A DNA stretch of 64,000 nt from Chryseobacterium taiwanense (GTDB taxonomy: Bacteria > Bacteroidota > Bacteroidia > Flavobacteriales > Weeksellaceae), in contig NZ_JWTA01000014.1 of NCBI RefSeq assembly GCF_000813825.1, positions 62,001 to 126,000 of the forward strand, written 5' to 3'. A program made the position numbers and the translations under genes. Under the pieces are notes generated by a model that worked only from the letters and a program-made list of their open reading frames with translations, was not told the origin of the DNA and ran no database searches. This document shows positions 13,473-19,813 of the stretch, in pieces; within the stretch, counting starts at the first letter, position 1; each line of letters begins with the position of its first letter.

Positions 13473-14570
13473 ATGATAAAGAATGTACAAATTAAAGCGT
13501 ATGAGACAGGTTTGGTTTTCAAAAACGGAAACCTGACTGAGATTTTAAGACAAGGTAATTTCTGGATTTTCGGAAATAAATCTGTGGAAATTTATGATAT
13601 GAAATCTTTGTTTAAATCTAATACCGATCTTAATCTTTTATTGAAAAATGAAAGCCTGAAATCTTTATTGGACGTGGTTGAAGTGAAAGACGGCGAAATC
13701 GTTTTGATGTACGAAAACAGAATTTTCAAAGAAGTTCTGAATGTAGGTCAATATGCTTTCTGGAAAGGAATTTTGAATAGAGAATTTCAAAAAATCGACT
13801 TGACGAAAGTTGAGATCACCGAGAAAATATCCAAAACAATTCTTGAAAATATGAAGTTGAAAAATTTCGTAAGAAAGTTTGTGGTTACTAATCAATATAA
13901 AGGACTTTTGCTGATTGACGGAAAATTAATCAAAGTTCTTGAAGCCGGAACTTATTATTTTTGGAACAATGAAATTTCTATCGATGTAAAATCTGTTGAT
14001 GTGAGAATGCAGCAAATGGAAATTGCAGGTCAGGAATTGTTGACGAAAGATAAAGCGATGCTTCGTATTAATTTTTATGTACGTTTTCAGGTGGAAAACA
14101 TCGAAAAAGCGTTGATGGAAAATAAAGAATACGATAAGCAATTATATATTCTGATGCAATTGGCTTTGCGTGAATTCGTTGGAACTTTGACGTTGGATGA
14201 ATTGCTTGTGAAAAAAGATTCTGTAGGAAAAGAGATCCTTGAAAATCTGGGAAACAAAGCCGAAGAACTAGGTTTAAAAGCTTCTGATGCAGGAATCAGA
14301 GACGTGATTTTGACAGGAGAAATGAAAGAAATCATGAATCAGGTTTTGATTGCTGAGAAAAAAGCTCAGGCAAACAGCATCATGAGACGTGAAGAAACTG
14401 CTTCCACAAGAAGTTTGCTGAATACAGCGAAACTGATGGAAGAAAACGAAGTCCTTTGGAAGCTGAAAGAAATGGAATATATGGAGAAAATCGCCGATAA
14501 AATTGGAGATATCACCGTTTCCGGAAACAGCAACATCGTTTCTCAGTTGAAGGAAATCTTCACGAAATAG
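13473..14570 (+). CDS. Slipin-family SPFH/band-7 protein
   Basis: 365 residues. The middle (about 130-300) has the SPFH pattern VVTNQYKGLLLIDGK..VLEAGTYYFW and VDVRMQQMEIAGQELLTKDKA typical of slipins, followed by the helical region rich in Glu/Lys/Ala. There is no clear N-terminal membrane anchor, and the first 120 residues seem to repeat the start of the fold (ETGLVFKNGNLTEILRQGNF). Slipins scaffold membrane or protein assemblies; in other bacteria they occur beside Ro60/RNA-repair genes. No operator copy lies directly upstream. Confidence 0.88.
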   Translation: MIKNVQIKAYETGLVFKNGNLTEILRQGNFWIFGNKSVEIYDMKSLFKSNTDLNLLLKNESLKSLLDVVEVKDGEIVLMYENRIFKEVLNVGQYAFWKGILNREFQKIDLTKVEITEKISKTILENMKLKNFVRKFVVTNQYKGLLLIDGKLIKVLEAGTYYFWNNEISIDVKSVDVRMQQMEIAGQELLTKDKAMLRINFYVRFQVENIEKALMENKEYDKQLYILMQLALREFVGTLTLDELLVKKDSVGKEILENLGNKAEELGLKASDAGIRDVILTGEMKEIMNQVLIAEKKAQANSIMRREETASTRSLLNTAKLMEENEVLWKLKEMEYMEKIADKIGDITVSGNSNIVSQLKEIFTK

Positions 14571-14706
14571 AAACTAATAACTTTTATGATAGAGATGGGT
14601 TTTGTGAAAGCAAAGCCTGTCTTGCTTTTTAGTAGAAGAGTCCCGAAGGGACGATTTATGATAGAATCGGATGATAATCCGATTAATTAATCAAATGATA
14701 TGCAAC

Positions 14707-14740
14707 AAAAAGTCAGATTTAAATTTTAAATCTGATTTTT
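14707..14740. terminator. Bidirectional terminator between slipin and VOC genes
   Basis: AGTCAGATTTAAA / TTTAAATCTGAT self-complementary stem with A-run on the left and T-run on the right; it can serve both converging genes. Confidence 0.7.
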
Positions 14741-15185
14741 ATTTTTTCTCCAACCAATCTTCATAAGAAAGTACACCCAATTCCGGTTTTCCGTCACCTT
14801 CCAAAATCGAAATAAATTCTAATTGGTTTCCATCCGGATCATTAAAATAAATTGCTAAAGCGGGCATCCATGCAAAAACCATTGGCTGAAAACTTCCGTC
14901 TTTCAGGAAGTTGTAAGGCTTTAAATTTTTATTTTTCAAAAACTCAACGGAATAATTCAGGATATCTTCCTTTTCGGCGGTAAAAGCAAAATGTCTTGTT
15001 TGCAAGTTTTCTTTTTGTTCCCACAAACCGAGCATCGATTCTTTATTTTTTCCAATCCATAAAAATGCAATGGGGCGGTTTTCATCTTTATGGGCAAATT
15101 CCAATCCCAATACTTTTGTATAAAATTCTATCGCGTTTTCTAAGTTGCTTACTTGTACATGAGTTTCGTATAATCCTTTAATCAT
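14739..15185 (-). CDS. VOC-family protein (glyoxalase/dioxygenase fold)
   Basis: 148 residues from the second ATG (an ATG 18 bases earlier would add MIKIKT). YETHVQVSNLENAIEFYTKVLGL at the N-terminus and IYFNDPDGNQLEFI near the C-terminus are the two halves of a vicinal-oxygen-chelate domain; the His and Glu there are probable metal ligands. The substrate is not evident; members include glyoxalases, fosfomycin-modifying enzymes and dioxygenases. It is the only minus-strand gene in the island and its link with RNA repair is doubtful. Confidence 0.8.
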   Translation of the reverse strand: MIKGLYETHVQVSNLENAIEFYTKVLGLEFAHKDENRPIAFLWIGKNKESMLGLWEQKENLQTRHFAFTAEKEDILNYSVEFLKNKNLKPYNFLKDGSFQPMVFAWMPALAIYFNDPDGNQLEFISILEGDGKPELGVLSYEDWLEKK

Positions 15186-15314
15186 CGTTTTAATTTTAAT
15201 CAAACAAAGCTAGAAAAGAGATTTCTAAAAATATCCAATTAGTAATTTCCTTATTTAAAATGAATGATAGACAAATTGTATTTGGTTGTTTGTTGCTGGT
15301 TCAGCGTTATGTTT

Positions 15315-15385
15315 GTCATTCAGAGCGAAACGAAGTGTAGCGTGGAATCTCAATAATTAAAACCGCTTAGATTCCTACGGAATGA
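15315..15385. repeat. Dispersed palindromic repeat
   Basis: GTCATTCAGAGCGAAACG..GGAATCTCA against ..TTAGATTCCTACGGAATGAC. Lies in the 15204-15652 gap, which otherwise holds AT-rich DNA and promoter C. Confidence 0.75.
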
Positions 15386-15555
15386 CAAACTTTGTGAATA
15401 TTTATTTTTAAAATTTCTTTATCAGACATAATACAACAAAATTTTTATCAACGATAAAAATCCTTGAGGCTTAAAAACAGCATTAATAAAGAAAAACTTA
15501 GCGTCTTAGCGATTTTCCAACAAAAAAATAAAAACTTATTCACAAAAAATTATAC

Positions 15556-15591
15556 TACGCAAAAACATTGCGCAAAACTATCCTTACTTTG
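15556..15591 (+). promoter_or_regulatory. Regulated promoter C, Ro60 gene
   Basis: Operator TACGCAAAAACATTGCGCA at 15556-15574; TTTG of TTACTTTG at 15588-15591. Nearly identical to promoter B. The ~55-base leader contains a GAGGA/TCCTC hairpin and ends with CAGTAACCATG, a variant of the leader shared with promoters D and E. Confidence 0.85.
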
Positions 15592-15652
15592 CATCAGAAA
15601 TCAGAGAGGAAGTGATAATCCTCCAAAAATGTTTAACTAAAAAACAGTAACC

Positions 15653-17170
15653 ATGAAATTTAATTTTTTAAGAAAATCAAATAACGTAGTAACTAATTAC
15701 GAAGGTGCAAAAGCATATACCATGACACCTGCAGAAGAGCTATATAGTGCTGTTGTTACAACAGGATTATCAAACGCAACTTATGAAAAAGGAAATGACA
15801 GATTGGCGAGAATCCAGTCTCTGATTCAGAAAAACGATCCTGAATTCGTTGCAAAACTAGCGGTCTATGCAAGAAAAGATATGTATTTGCGTTCGATTCC
15901 ATTGGTTTTGACGACCGAATTGGCTAAGCAGACTTCCGGTACAGACTTGGTAAGCAGAACAGTTGACGGTGTAATCCAAAGATCAGATGAAATCACAGAA
16001 CTATTGGCGTATTACCAATTGGCAAACGAAAGAACAGATTTGAAAAAATTGAATAAGCTTTCAAAACAAATCCAAAAAGGTTTGGTAAAATCATTCAACA
16101 AATTTGATGAATATCAATTCGCAAAATACAACAGAAAAGCTGAAGTAACTTTGAAAGATGCCTTGTTCTTGGTACACCCAAAAGCAAAAGATGAAAATCA
16201 ACAAGCAATTTTCAACAAAATCGTAAACGATTCGTTGGAAACTCCATACACTTGGGAAGTTGAACTTTCAGTTTTAGGTCAGACAAAATTTGCCGATGAT
16301 GCAGAAAGAAAATTGGCTTTCAAAAACAAATGGGAAGAACTGATTTTCAGCAACAAATTGGGTTACATGGCAACATTGCGAAACCTTAGAAATATTTTGG
16401 AAGCCAAAGTTTCATCGGATGCGATGTACAAAGTGTGCAATTATTTGTCGGATGAAAAAGCGGTGAGAAACTCAAAACAATTGCCATTCAGATTTTTGTC
16501 AGCATATAGAGAATTGAAAACGATCGATTCGCCTTACTTGTCATCAATCCTGGAAGCATTGGAAGATGCTGTGATGGTGAGCGCAAAAAACATCAAAGGT
16601 TTTGGCTTCGATACTTCAGTGGTAATCGCCGCAGACGTTTCAGGTTCGATGCAACAACCGGTTTCTCCGAAATCTAAAGTATTGTTGTACGATATTGGTC
16701 TGTTGATGTCGATGATGTTGCAGTCACAGTGCAAAAATGTGGTTTCAGGTATGTTTGGTGACACTTGGAAGAGAGTTCCGATGCCTAAAAACGGTATCCT
16801 GAGAAACGTTGATGCATTCTATAAAAGAGAAGGTGAAGTTGGTTACTCCACAAACGGTTATTTGGTGATCGAAGATCTACTGAACAGACGTGAAAAAGTG
16901 GATAAAGTGATGTTGTTCACCGACACTCAGCTTTGGGATAGCAACGGTGGTAGAAATTCTTTCGAAAATTCGTGGAATCAATACAAAAGTTTCAACCCAA
17001 ATGCAAAATTGTATATTTTTGATTTGGCTGGTTACGGAAGACAACCGTTGGATGTCAGAAAAAATGATGTATACCTTATCGCAGGTTGGTCCGACAAAAT
17101 TTTCGATGTATTGAATGCTTTAGAAGACCGAAAATCAGCGGTAGAAATGATAAAAAAAGTAGTGCTGTAA
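15653..17170 (+). CDS. rsr: TROVE-domain RNA-binding protein (bacterial Ro60)
   Basis: 505 residues. The N-terminal ~310 residues form the helical TROVE ring (early DPEFVAKLAVYARKDMYLRS, later LRNLRNILEAKV); the C-terminal part is a von Willebrand A domain with an intact metal site: AADVSGSM (DxSxS) near 325, a conserved Thr near 405 and FTDTQ. Ro60 binds Y RNAs on the ring surface and single-stranded ends of misfolded or damaged RNA in the central hole, aiding decay and repair. It is under operator promoter C and lies just before eleven Y-RNA-like units, its likely partners. Confidence 0.95.
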   Translation: MKFNFLRKSNNVVTNYEGAKAYTMTPAEELYSAVVTTGLSNATYEKGNDRLARIQSLIQKNDPEFVAKLAVYARKDMYLRSIPLVLTTELAKQTSGTDLVSRTVDGVIQRSDEITELLAYYQLANERTDLKKLNKLSKQIQKGLVKSFNKFDEYQFAKYNRKAEVTLKDALFLVHPKAKDENQQAIFNKIVNDSLETPYTWEVELSVLGQTKFADDAERKLAFKNKWEELIFSNKLGYMATLRNLRNILEAKVSSDAMYKVCNYLSDEKAVRNSKQLPFRFLSAYRELKTIDSPYLSSILEALEDAVMVSAKNIKGFGFDTSVVIAADVSGSMQQPVSPKSKVLLYDIGLLMSMMLQSQCKNVVSGMFGDTWKRVPMPKNGILRNVDAFYKREGEVGYSTNGYLVIEDLLNRREKVDKVMLFTDTQLWDSNGGRNSFENSWNQYKSFNPNAKLYIFDLAGYGRQPLDVRKNDVYLIAGWSDKIFDVLNALEDRKSAVEMIKKVVL

Positions 17171-17254
17171 AAGGCACTGCTTTAAAATATAAGCTATAAG
17201 TGATAAATGATAAGTGATTTTCAGATTGGATAATTACTTTTATTTAGGAGCTTA

Positions 17255-17330
17255 ATCTCGCTTTCCACTGTATCTTTTGTTCCGCTTTGCTGCACAAAAG
17301 GATGCCGTTGCAATCAGGGCTAGGAAGAAG
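17255..17330 (-). repeat. Dispersed ATCCTTTT element, reverse copy
   Basis: Inverted relative to 13012-13112; blocks CTCGCTTTCCACTGTATCTT and AAAAGGATGCCGTTGCAA are recognisable. Sits between the Ro60 gene and the Y-like array. Confidence 0.5.
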
Positions 17331-17355
17331 CAGTGCTTTAATTGACGGTTAGTTT

Positions 17356-17430
17356 GTCATTCAGAACGGAATGAAATGAAGTGAAGAATCTATTTTGAGA
17401 TTGCTTCGTCACTTTGCTCCTCGCAATGAC
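17356..17430. repeat. Dispersed palindromic repeat, mixed arms
   Basis: Left arm GTCATTCAGAACGG.. and right arm ..GCTCCTCGCAATGAC come from two sub-types of the family. The remaining DNA to 17670 contains a decayed intergenic repeat (TTTTGCTTCAAGGCAAAACG) and no gene I can support. Confidence 0.65.
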
Positions 17431-17669
17431 CTAAAAAGAATAGTAGTAAAAACTGACCTAGGAAATGGAGGCGTTAAGAAAATTTGAAAAAATTCCGTTA
17501 AAAAATATCCACTGTTTGAGCAAGCGTTGGAAAAAGCAAGGCGTGAGTTTGGAGATTTTAGGAATTTTTTAAAATTTTTAGCCGGAATTTCCAAGTCTTG
17601 AACTTTTGGTTCTTTTGCTTCAAGGCAAAACGAACAAAAACACAAAATATTAAAAAAAATAATTTCAAC

Positions 17670-17705
17670 AACGTAAAAATATTGCGTACTACCACAATAA
17701 TTTTG
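17670..17705 (+). promoter_or_regulatory. Regulated promoter D, Y-like units 1-2
   Basis: Operator AACGTAAAAATATTGCGTA at 17670-17688 and a perfect -7 box TAATTTTG at 17698-17705. The leader AACAAAAAACAATAACCATA matches that of promoter E, but the start codon ATG is replaced by ATA, so only RNA is made. Confidence 0.85.
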
Positions 17706-17744
17706 CAGTAACAAAAAACAATAACCATAAAAACTCAAAAAAAC

Positions 17745-17816
17745 AATCGATGTCGTAAGAAAAGAATTCCTTCGATTTCCACTTGAACTAGAGTCTTTTC
17801 GCGAGATTGCTCGATT
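17745..17816 (+). ncRNA. Y-RNA-like unit 1 (minimal)
   Basis: Closing helix AATCGA/TCGATT, bulged U, GU paired with GC, internal loop CGUAA / GCGAGAUU, second helix GAAAAGA/TCTTTTC, then conserved TTCCTTCGA. The inner part is only a short loop; no tRNA module. Shortest type together with unit 4, whose closing helix is the same. Confidence 0.75.
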
Positions 17817-17822
17817 TAAACT

Positions 17823-17907
17823 AACCAATGTCGTTATCTTAAGAGTTCCATCGTCAAACTTCCAATTTGAACAAATTCAAAAAACTCTTATAACTTGTTA
17901 CTTGGTT
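17823..17907 (+). ncRNA. Y-RNA-like unit 2
   Basis: Closing helix AACCAA/TTGGTT, bulged U, GU with AC, then AAGAGTT/AACTCTT. The usual CTTCG is CATCG. Interior has a small TTTGAA/TTCAAA hairpin. A T-run at its end may terminate the promoter D transcript. Confidence 0.72.
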
Positions 17908-17926
17908 TTTAATTAAAAAAATAAAC

Positions 17927-17962
17927 TGCGTAAAAAGAATGCGCATTAGCTAAATAAATTTG
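17927..17962 (+). promoter_or_regulatory. Regulated promoter E, Y-like units 3-11
   Basis: Operator TGCGTAAAAAGAATGCGCA at 17927-17945, perfect -7 box TAAATTTG at 17955-17962. The leader AACAAAAACAATAACCATG leads to a 13-codon ORF. No other promoter or strong terminator is seen until 19606, so one ~1.7-kb transcript is likely. Confidence 0.85.
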
Positions 17963-17982
17963 TATCAACAAAAACAATAACC

Positions 17983-18024
17983 ATGTATTATTATAAAAAA
18001 CTTCTTAAAGAAGCACTGTATTGA
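17983..18024 (+). CDS. Possible 13-residue leader peptide
   Basis: ATG follows the shared CAATAACC leader and encodes MYYYKKLLKEALY. Its stop lies inside a perfect 8-bp hairpin (GTATTGAG 18018-18025 with CTCAATAC 18034-18041) located just before the ATG of the 75-residue ORF. Ribosomes finishing the leader would open this hairpin, so translational coupling or attenuation is possible. Confidence 0.45.
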   Translation: MYYYKKLLKEALY

Positions 18025-18043
18025 GGTTAAATACTCAATACTT

Positions 18044-18271
18044 ATGAAAAAATTGAAGTCATTAAGACAAGCTTTTGGAATCAATAAATATGGATTAATT
18101 GATTTTCCGAAGAAAATTTCAAATGTCCAGGTTTCCAGAATTATATATGGAATTGATATAGGATGTTCTTATTGTTTTCCACACGGCATTGAAACCATTA
18201 ATTCAAAAGAAATTAAATTTCAGAAAAATTGGAAAAAATATAGAAAAACCCCATGGAAAAATAAAAAGTAA
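18044..18271 (+). CDS. Unknown small basic protein at the head of the Y-like array
   Basis: 75 residues, rich in Lys and aromatic residues, beginning MKKLKSLRQAFG and ending KTPWKNKK, with two Cys-containing stretches (GCSYCFPHG, a CxxC). I do not recognise a family. Its stop codon lies inside the closing helix of Y-like unit 3, so mRNA and RNA unit are cut from, or shared by, one transcript. A basic RNA-binding protein would fit, but this is inference. Confidence 0.6.
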   Translation: MKKLKSLRQAFGINKYGLIDFPKKISNVQVSRIIYGIDIGCSYCFPHGIETINSKEIKFQKNWKKYRKTPWKNKK

Positions 18272-18400
18272 GTGTCGTAAAATAGAATTTCTTCGTTAAG
18301 GAGCGGTTATATAGGTTCGAGTCCTATTCCCGAAAATTCGGGATGGCGTAATTGGTAGCGTGCCGCATGCAAAGTCTCTGTTTGATTTTTTACCTTACTT
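18266..18400 (+). ncRNA. Y-RNA-like unit 3 with a permuted tRNA module
   Basis: Scaffold: AAGTAAG/CTTACTT, bulged U, GU/AC, AAATAGA/TCTGTTT, TTTCTTCGT. Module: anticodon-stem 3' strand GCGG (18303-18306), T arm ATAGG/CCTAT, acceptor TCCCGAA joined by AA to TTCGGGA, D arm GCGT/GCGT (G-U pairs), anticodon-stem 5' strand CCGC (18363-18366), then ATGCAAAG. A whole tRNA body is attached where its anticodon loop should be. Confidence 0.8.
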
Positions 18401-18407
18401 AAAAATA

Positions 18408-18477
18408 ATCGATGCCGTCAGAAAAGGAATCCTTCGACTTTTAATTGAATATGAGCCTTTTCGCCGTGTTGCTCGAT
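18408..18477 (+). ncRNA. Y-RNA-like unit 4 (minimal)
   Basis: ATCGA/TCGAT, bulged U, GC/GC, GAAAAGG/CCTTTTC, TCCTTCGA. Loop without tRNA features. Resembles unit 1, with the U-G pair of unit 1 replaced by C-G. Confidence 0.75.
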
Positions 18478-18500
18478 AAAAAAATATATTTAAACATAAA

Positions 18501-18646
18501 AAATCAAGTGTCGTTTTAGAATCATACTTCGATTGTGGCTCATTAGGTCGCAGGTTCGATTCCTGCCTTCTCTGTTGTAAACGAGATGTAGCTCAGATGG
18601 TAGAGCAAATGGTAAAGAAAGGATTCTGCCAATATTACCTTGATTT
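18501..18646 (+). ncRNA. Y-RNA-like unit 5 with a permuted tRNA module
   Basis: Scaffold: AAATCAAG/CTTGATTT, bulged U, GU/AC, TAGAATC/GATTCTG, ATACTTCGA. Module: TCATT (18540-18544), variable AGGTC, T arm GCAGG/CCTGC, acceptor CTTCTCT and CGAGATG (two mismatches) around an 8-base loop, D arm GCTC/GAGC, then AATGG (18608-18612), which pairs with TCATT. Body resembles Ala/Val-type tRNAs. Confidence 0.8.
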
Positions 18647-18654
18647 AATAAAAC

Positions 18655-18783
18655 AAAAGAGTGCCGTAGAAAAGGCTTACTTCGAGTCAGAATTTAGACC
18701 TCAAAAATCTAAGGAAAAGTGCAATTTCCTGAAGAATAGTAAGGATCAGGTGCATGTCTGTCTTTTCGCCTTTTGCCTCTTTT
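18655..18783 (+). ncRNA. Y-RNA-like unit 6
   Basis: Scaffold: AAAAGAG/CTCTTTT, bulged U, GC/GC, GAAAAG/CTTTTC, TTACTTCGA. The interior has two hairpins, TTAGA/TCTAA with a 9-base loop and AGGAAA/TTTCCT with a 7-base loop, but no recognisable T or D arm. Ends in T7. Confidence 0.72.
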
Positions 18784-18805
18784 TTTGTTAAAAATTTGAA
18801 ATATA

Positions 18806-18931
18806 TATCAAGTGTCGTAGTATAGAAATGCTTCGTCACGCTTAAGATGTAGGTTCGAATCCTACCAGTAAAAACAGTAGTCTAATGATAAGATGTAAGC
18901 CATAAGTATCTGTACGAAAATTACCTTGATA
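18806..18931 (+). ncRNA. Y-RNA-like unit 7 with a permuted tRNA module
   Basis: Scaffold: TATCAAG/CTTGATA, bulged U, GU/AC, GTATAGA/TCTGTAC, ATGCTTCGT. Module: GCTTA (18840-18844), T arm GTAGG/CCTAC, a shortened acceptor of about four pairs (CAGT..ACAG), D arm GTCT/AGAT, then TAAGC (18896-18900), a perfect partner of GCTTA. Confidence 0.78.
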
Positions 18932-18936
18932 AAAAC

Positions 18937-19047
18937 AAAGAGTGCCGTTAGAGAAAACTTACTTCGGTTAATCTTATGATGTTGGTTCGACTCCAGAATA
19001 AATCTGAAAATGGTTTATATAAAGGTTTTCTTGTCTTTTGCCTCTTT
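18937..19047 (+). ncRNA. Y-RNA-like unit 8 with a T-arm-like module
   Basis: Scaffold: AAAGAG/CTCTTT, bulged U, GC/GC, AGAAAAC/GTTTTCT, TTACTTCGG. The module keeps a T loop (GTTGG-TTCGACT-CCAGA, one mismatch) and an ATAAA/TTTAT helix, but no D arm: a reduced tRNA mimic. Confidence 0.7.
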
Positions 19048-19066
19048 TTAATTATAAAACTTAAAC

Positions 19067-19288
19067 AAATAAGTGTCGTAGAGAAGGGTTCCTTCGTAAA
19101 TATCACGGTCCTAAGGTAGCGTAATTTGGGCGACCGAACTAGCGAGGTTGGGTTGAAAACCAACTGGGCAAAAGTTTTCGCAAGAAAGCTTAAGTCTCTC
19201 GTAGATGTAGAATTGCCGGCTCACTGCCCAAAATGGGTAAGAGCGGCGCTCTGAAAAGAGCACACCTTTTTCGCCTGTTGCCTTATTT
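19067..19288 (+). ncRNA. Y-RNA-like unit 9 with a 23S rRNA motif
   Basis: Longest unit (222 bases). Scaffold: AAATAAG/CTTATTT, bulged U, GU-GC, GAGAAGG with CTTTTTC, TTCCTTCGT. Interior at 19105-19121 is ACGGTCCTAAGGTAGCG, a 17-base exact match to the universal 23S rRNA helix 69-71 region, followed by TAATT. Further in are GTTGG/CCAAC, TGGGCA/TGCCCA and a GCTC/GAGC hairpin, so tRNA-like pieces may be mixed in. Confidence 0.78.
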
Positions 19289-19300
19289 ATTGTAAAATAG

Positions 19301-19445
19301 AAACAAGTGCCGTAAAATAGCGATACTTCGCTCATCACGACAGGGTGTCCTGCCTTTTCCACTTTCTAAAAACACAAATCTGGATAGGAAAAGTAGCTCA
19401 GTTGGTTAGAGCACGACATTACGCTTTTTGGTTGTTGCCTTGTTT
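19301..19445 (+). ncRNA. Y-RNA-like unit 10 with a permuted tRNA module
   Basis: Scaffold: AAACAAG/CTTGTTT, bulged U, GC/GC, helix AAAATAGCG with CGCTTTTT (one mismatch), ATACTTCGC. Module: reduced T arm CAGG-GTGT-CCTG, acceptor CTTTTCC (19354-19360), 26-base connector, perfect partner GGAAAAG (19387-19393), TA, D arm GCTC/GAGC and the start of an anticodon stem. Confidence 0.76.
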
Positions 19446-19453
19446 AAAAATAT

Positions 19454-19591
19454 ATAAAAGTGTCGTAGGAAAAAGTTACTTCGTCACCATTTGAAGGGGA
19501 GGAATAGCGAAGTCGGTAACTCCGGCAAGGCTATCCGGTTCGACTCCGGCATGACGCTGCCCCGCTACTTTTTTCGATTTTTACCTTTTAT
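19454..19591 (+). ncRNA. Y-RNA-like unit 11 with a branched T-arm module
   Basis: Scaffold: ATAAAAG/CTTTTAT, bulged U, GU/AC, GAAAAAGT/ACTTTTTTC, TACTTCGT. Module: GGGG/CCCC closing a hairpin ATAGC/GCTAT (with GTCGG/CCGGC inside) and a T-arm-like CCGG-TTCGACT-CCGG. Not permuted like units 3, 5, 7 and 10. Last unit of the array. Confidence 0.74.
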
Positions 19592-19605
19592 TCTCTTTAA
19601 ATTTT

Positions 19606-19641
19606 TATCCTTTTCCTTCAATAGGAACAAGGATATTTTTT
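19606..19641 (+). terminator. Terminator of the Y-like array
   Basis: TATCC..TTCC with GGAA..GGATA stem followed by six T; marks the end of the promoter E transcript. Confidence 0.8.
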
Positions 19642-19754
19642 GTTTAAAAGAAATATATTCGCGCACCTTATAGTAAGGTTTCTTGATAAGTTAAATTATA
19701 CTATTGCTTAATAAATGATATTTATGATTATTTAGATTCCTTCAAGGAAGTTTG

Positions 19755-19762
19755 TATATTTG
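19755..19762 (+). promoter_or_regulatory. Promoter -7 box TATATTTG
   Basis: Exact TAnnTTTG match 52 bases before the MBOAT gene and after the array terminator; no operator of the island precedes it. Confidence 0.55.
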
Positions 19763-19813
19763 GAAGTTGTGATTAAAATGATAAAAAAGAATTTGTTAAC
19801 ATAAACAAAAAGA

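Noticed and set aside
17409-17828. Minus-strand frame of 139 codons before the array
   Set aside because: It crosses a palindromic repeat, promoter D and unit 1; residue composition (FFNILCFCSFCL) is that of AT-rich non-coding DNA.
19331-19352. A second 23S rRNA fragment (GCTCATCAC) in unit 10
   Set aside because: Only nine bases match the 23S GGCUCAUCAC segment, and the neighbouring bases are better explained as a reduced T arm. Chance cannot be excluded.
19111-19362. Minus-strand frame of 83 codons over units 9 and 10
   Set aside because: It is antisense to the structured RNAs and the rRNA motif, with no promoter on that strand. Frames at 18597-18791, 18948-19163 and 19491-19673 are rejected likewise.
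17745-19591. CRISPR array
   Set aside because: Repeats of similar spacing first suggest it, but the conserved parts are split in two per unit, differ in sequence and covary, and no cas genes are nearby.
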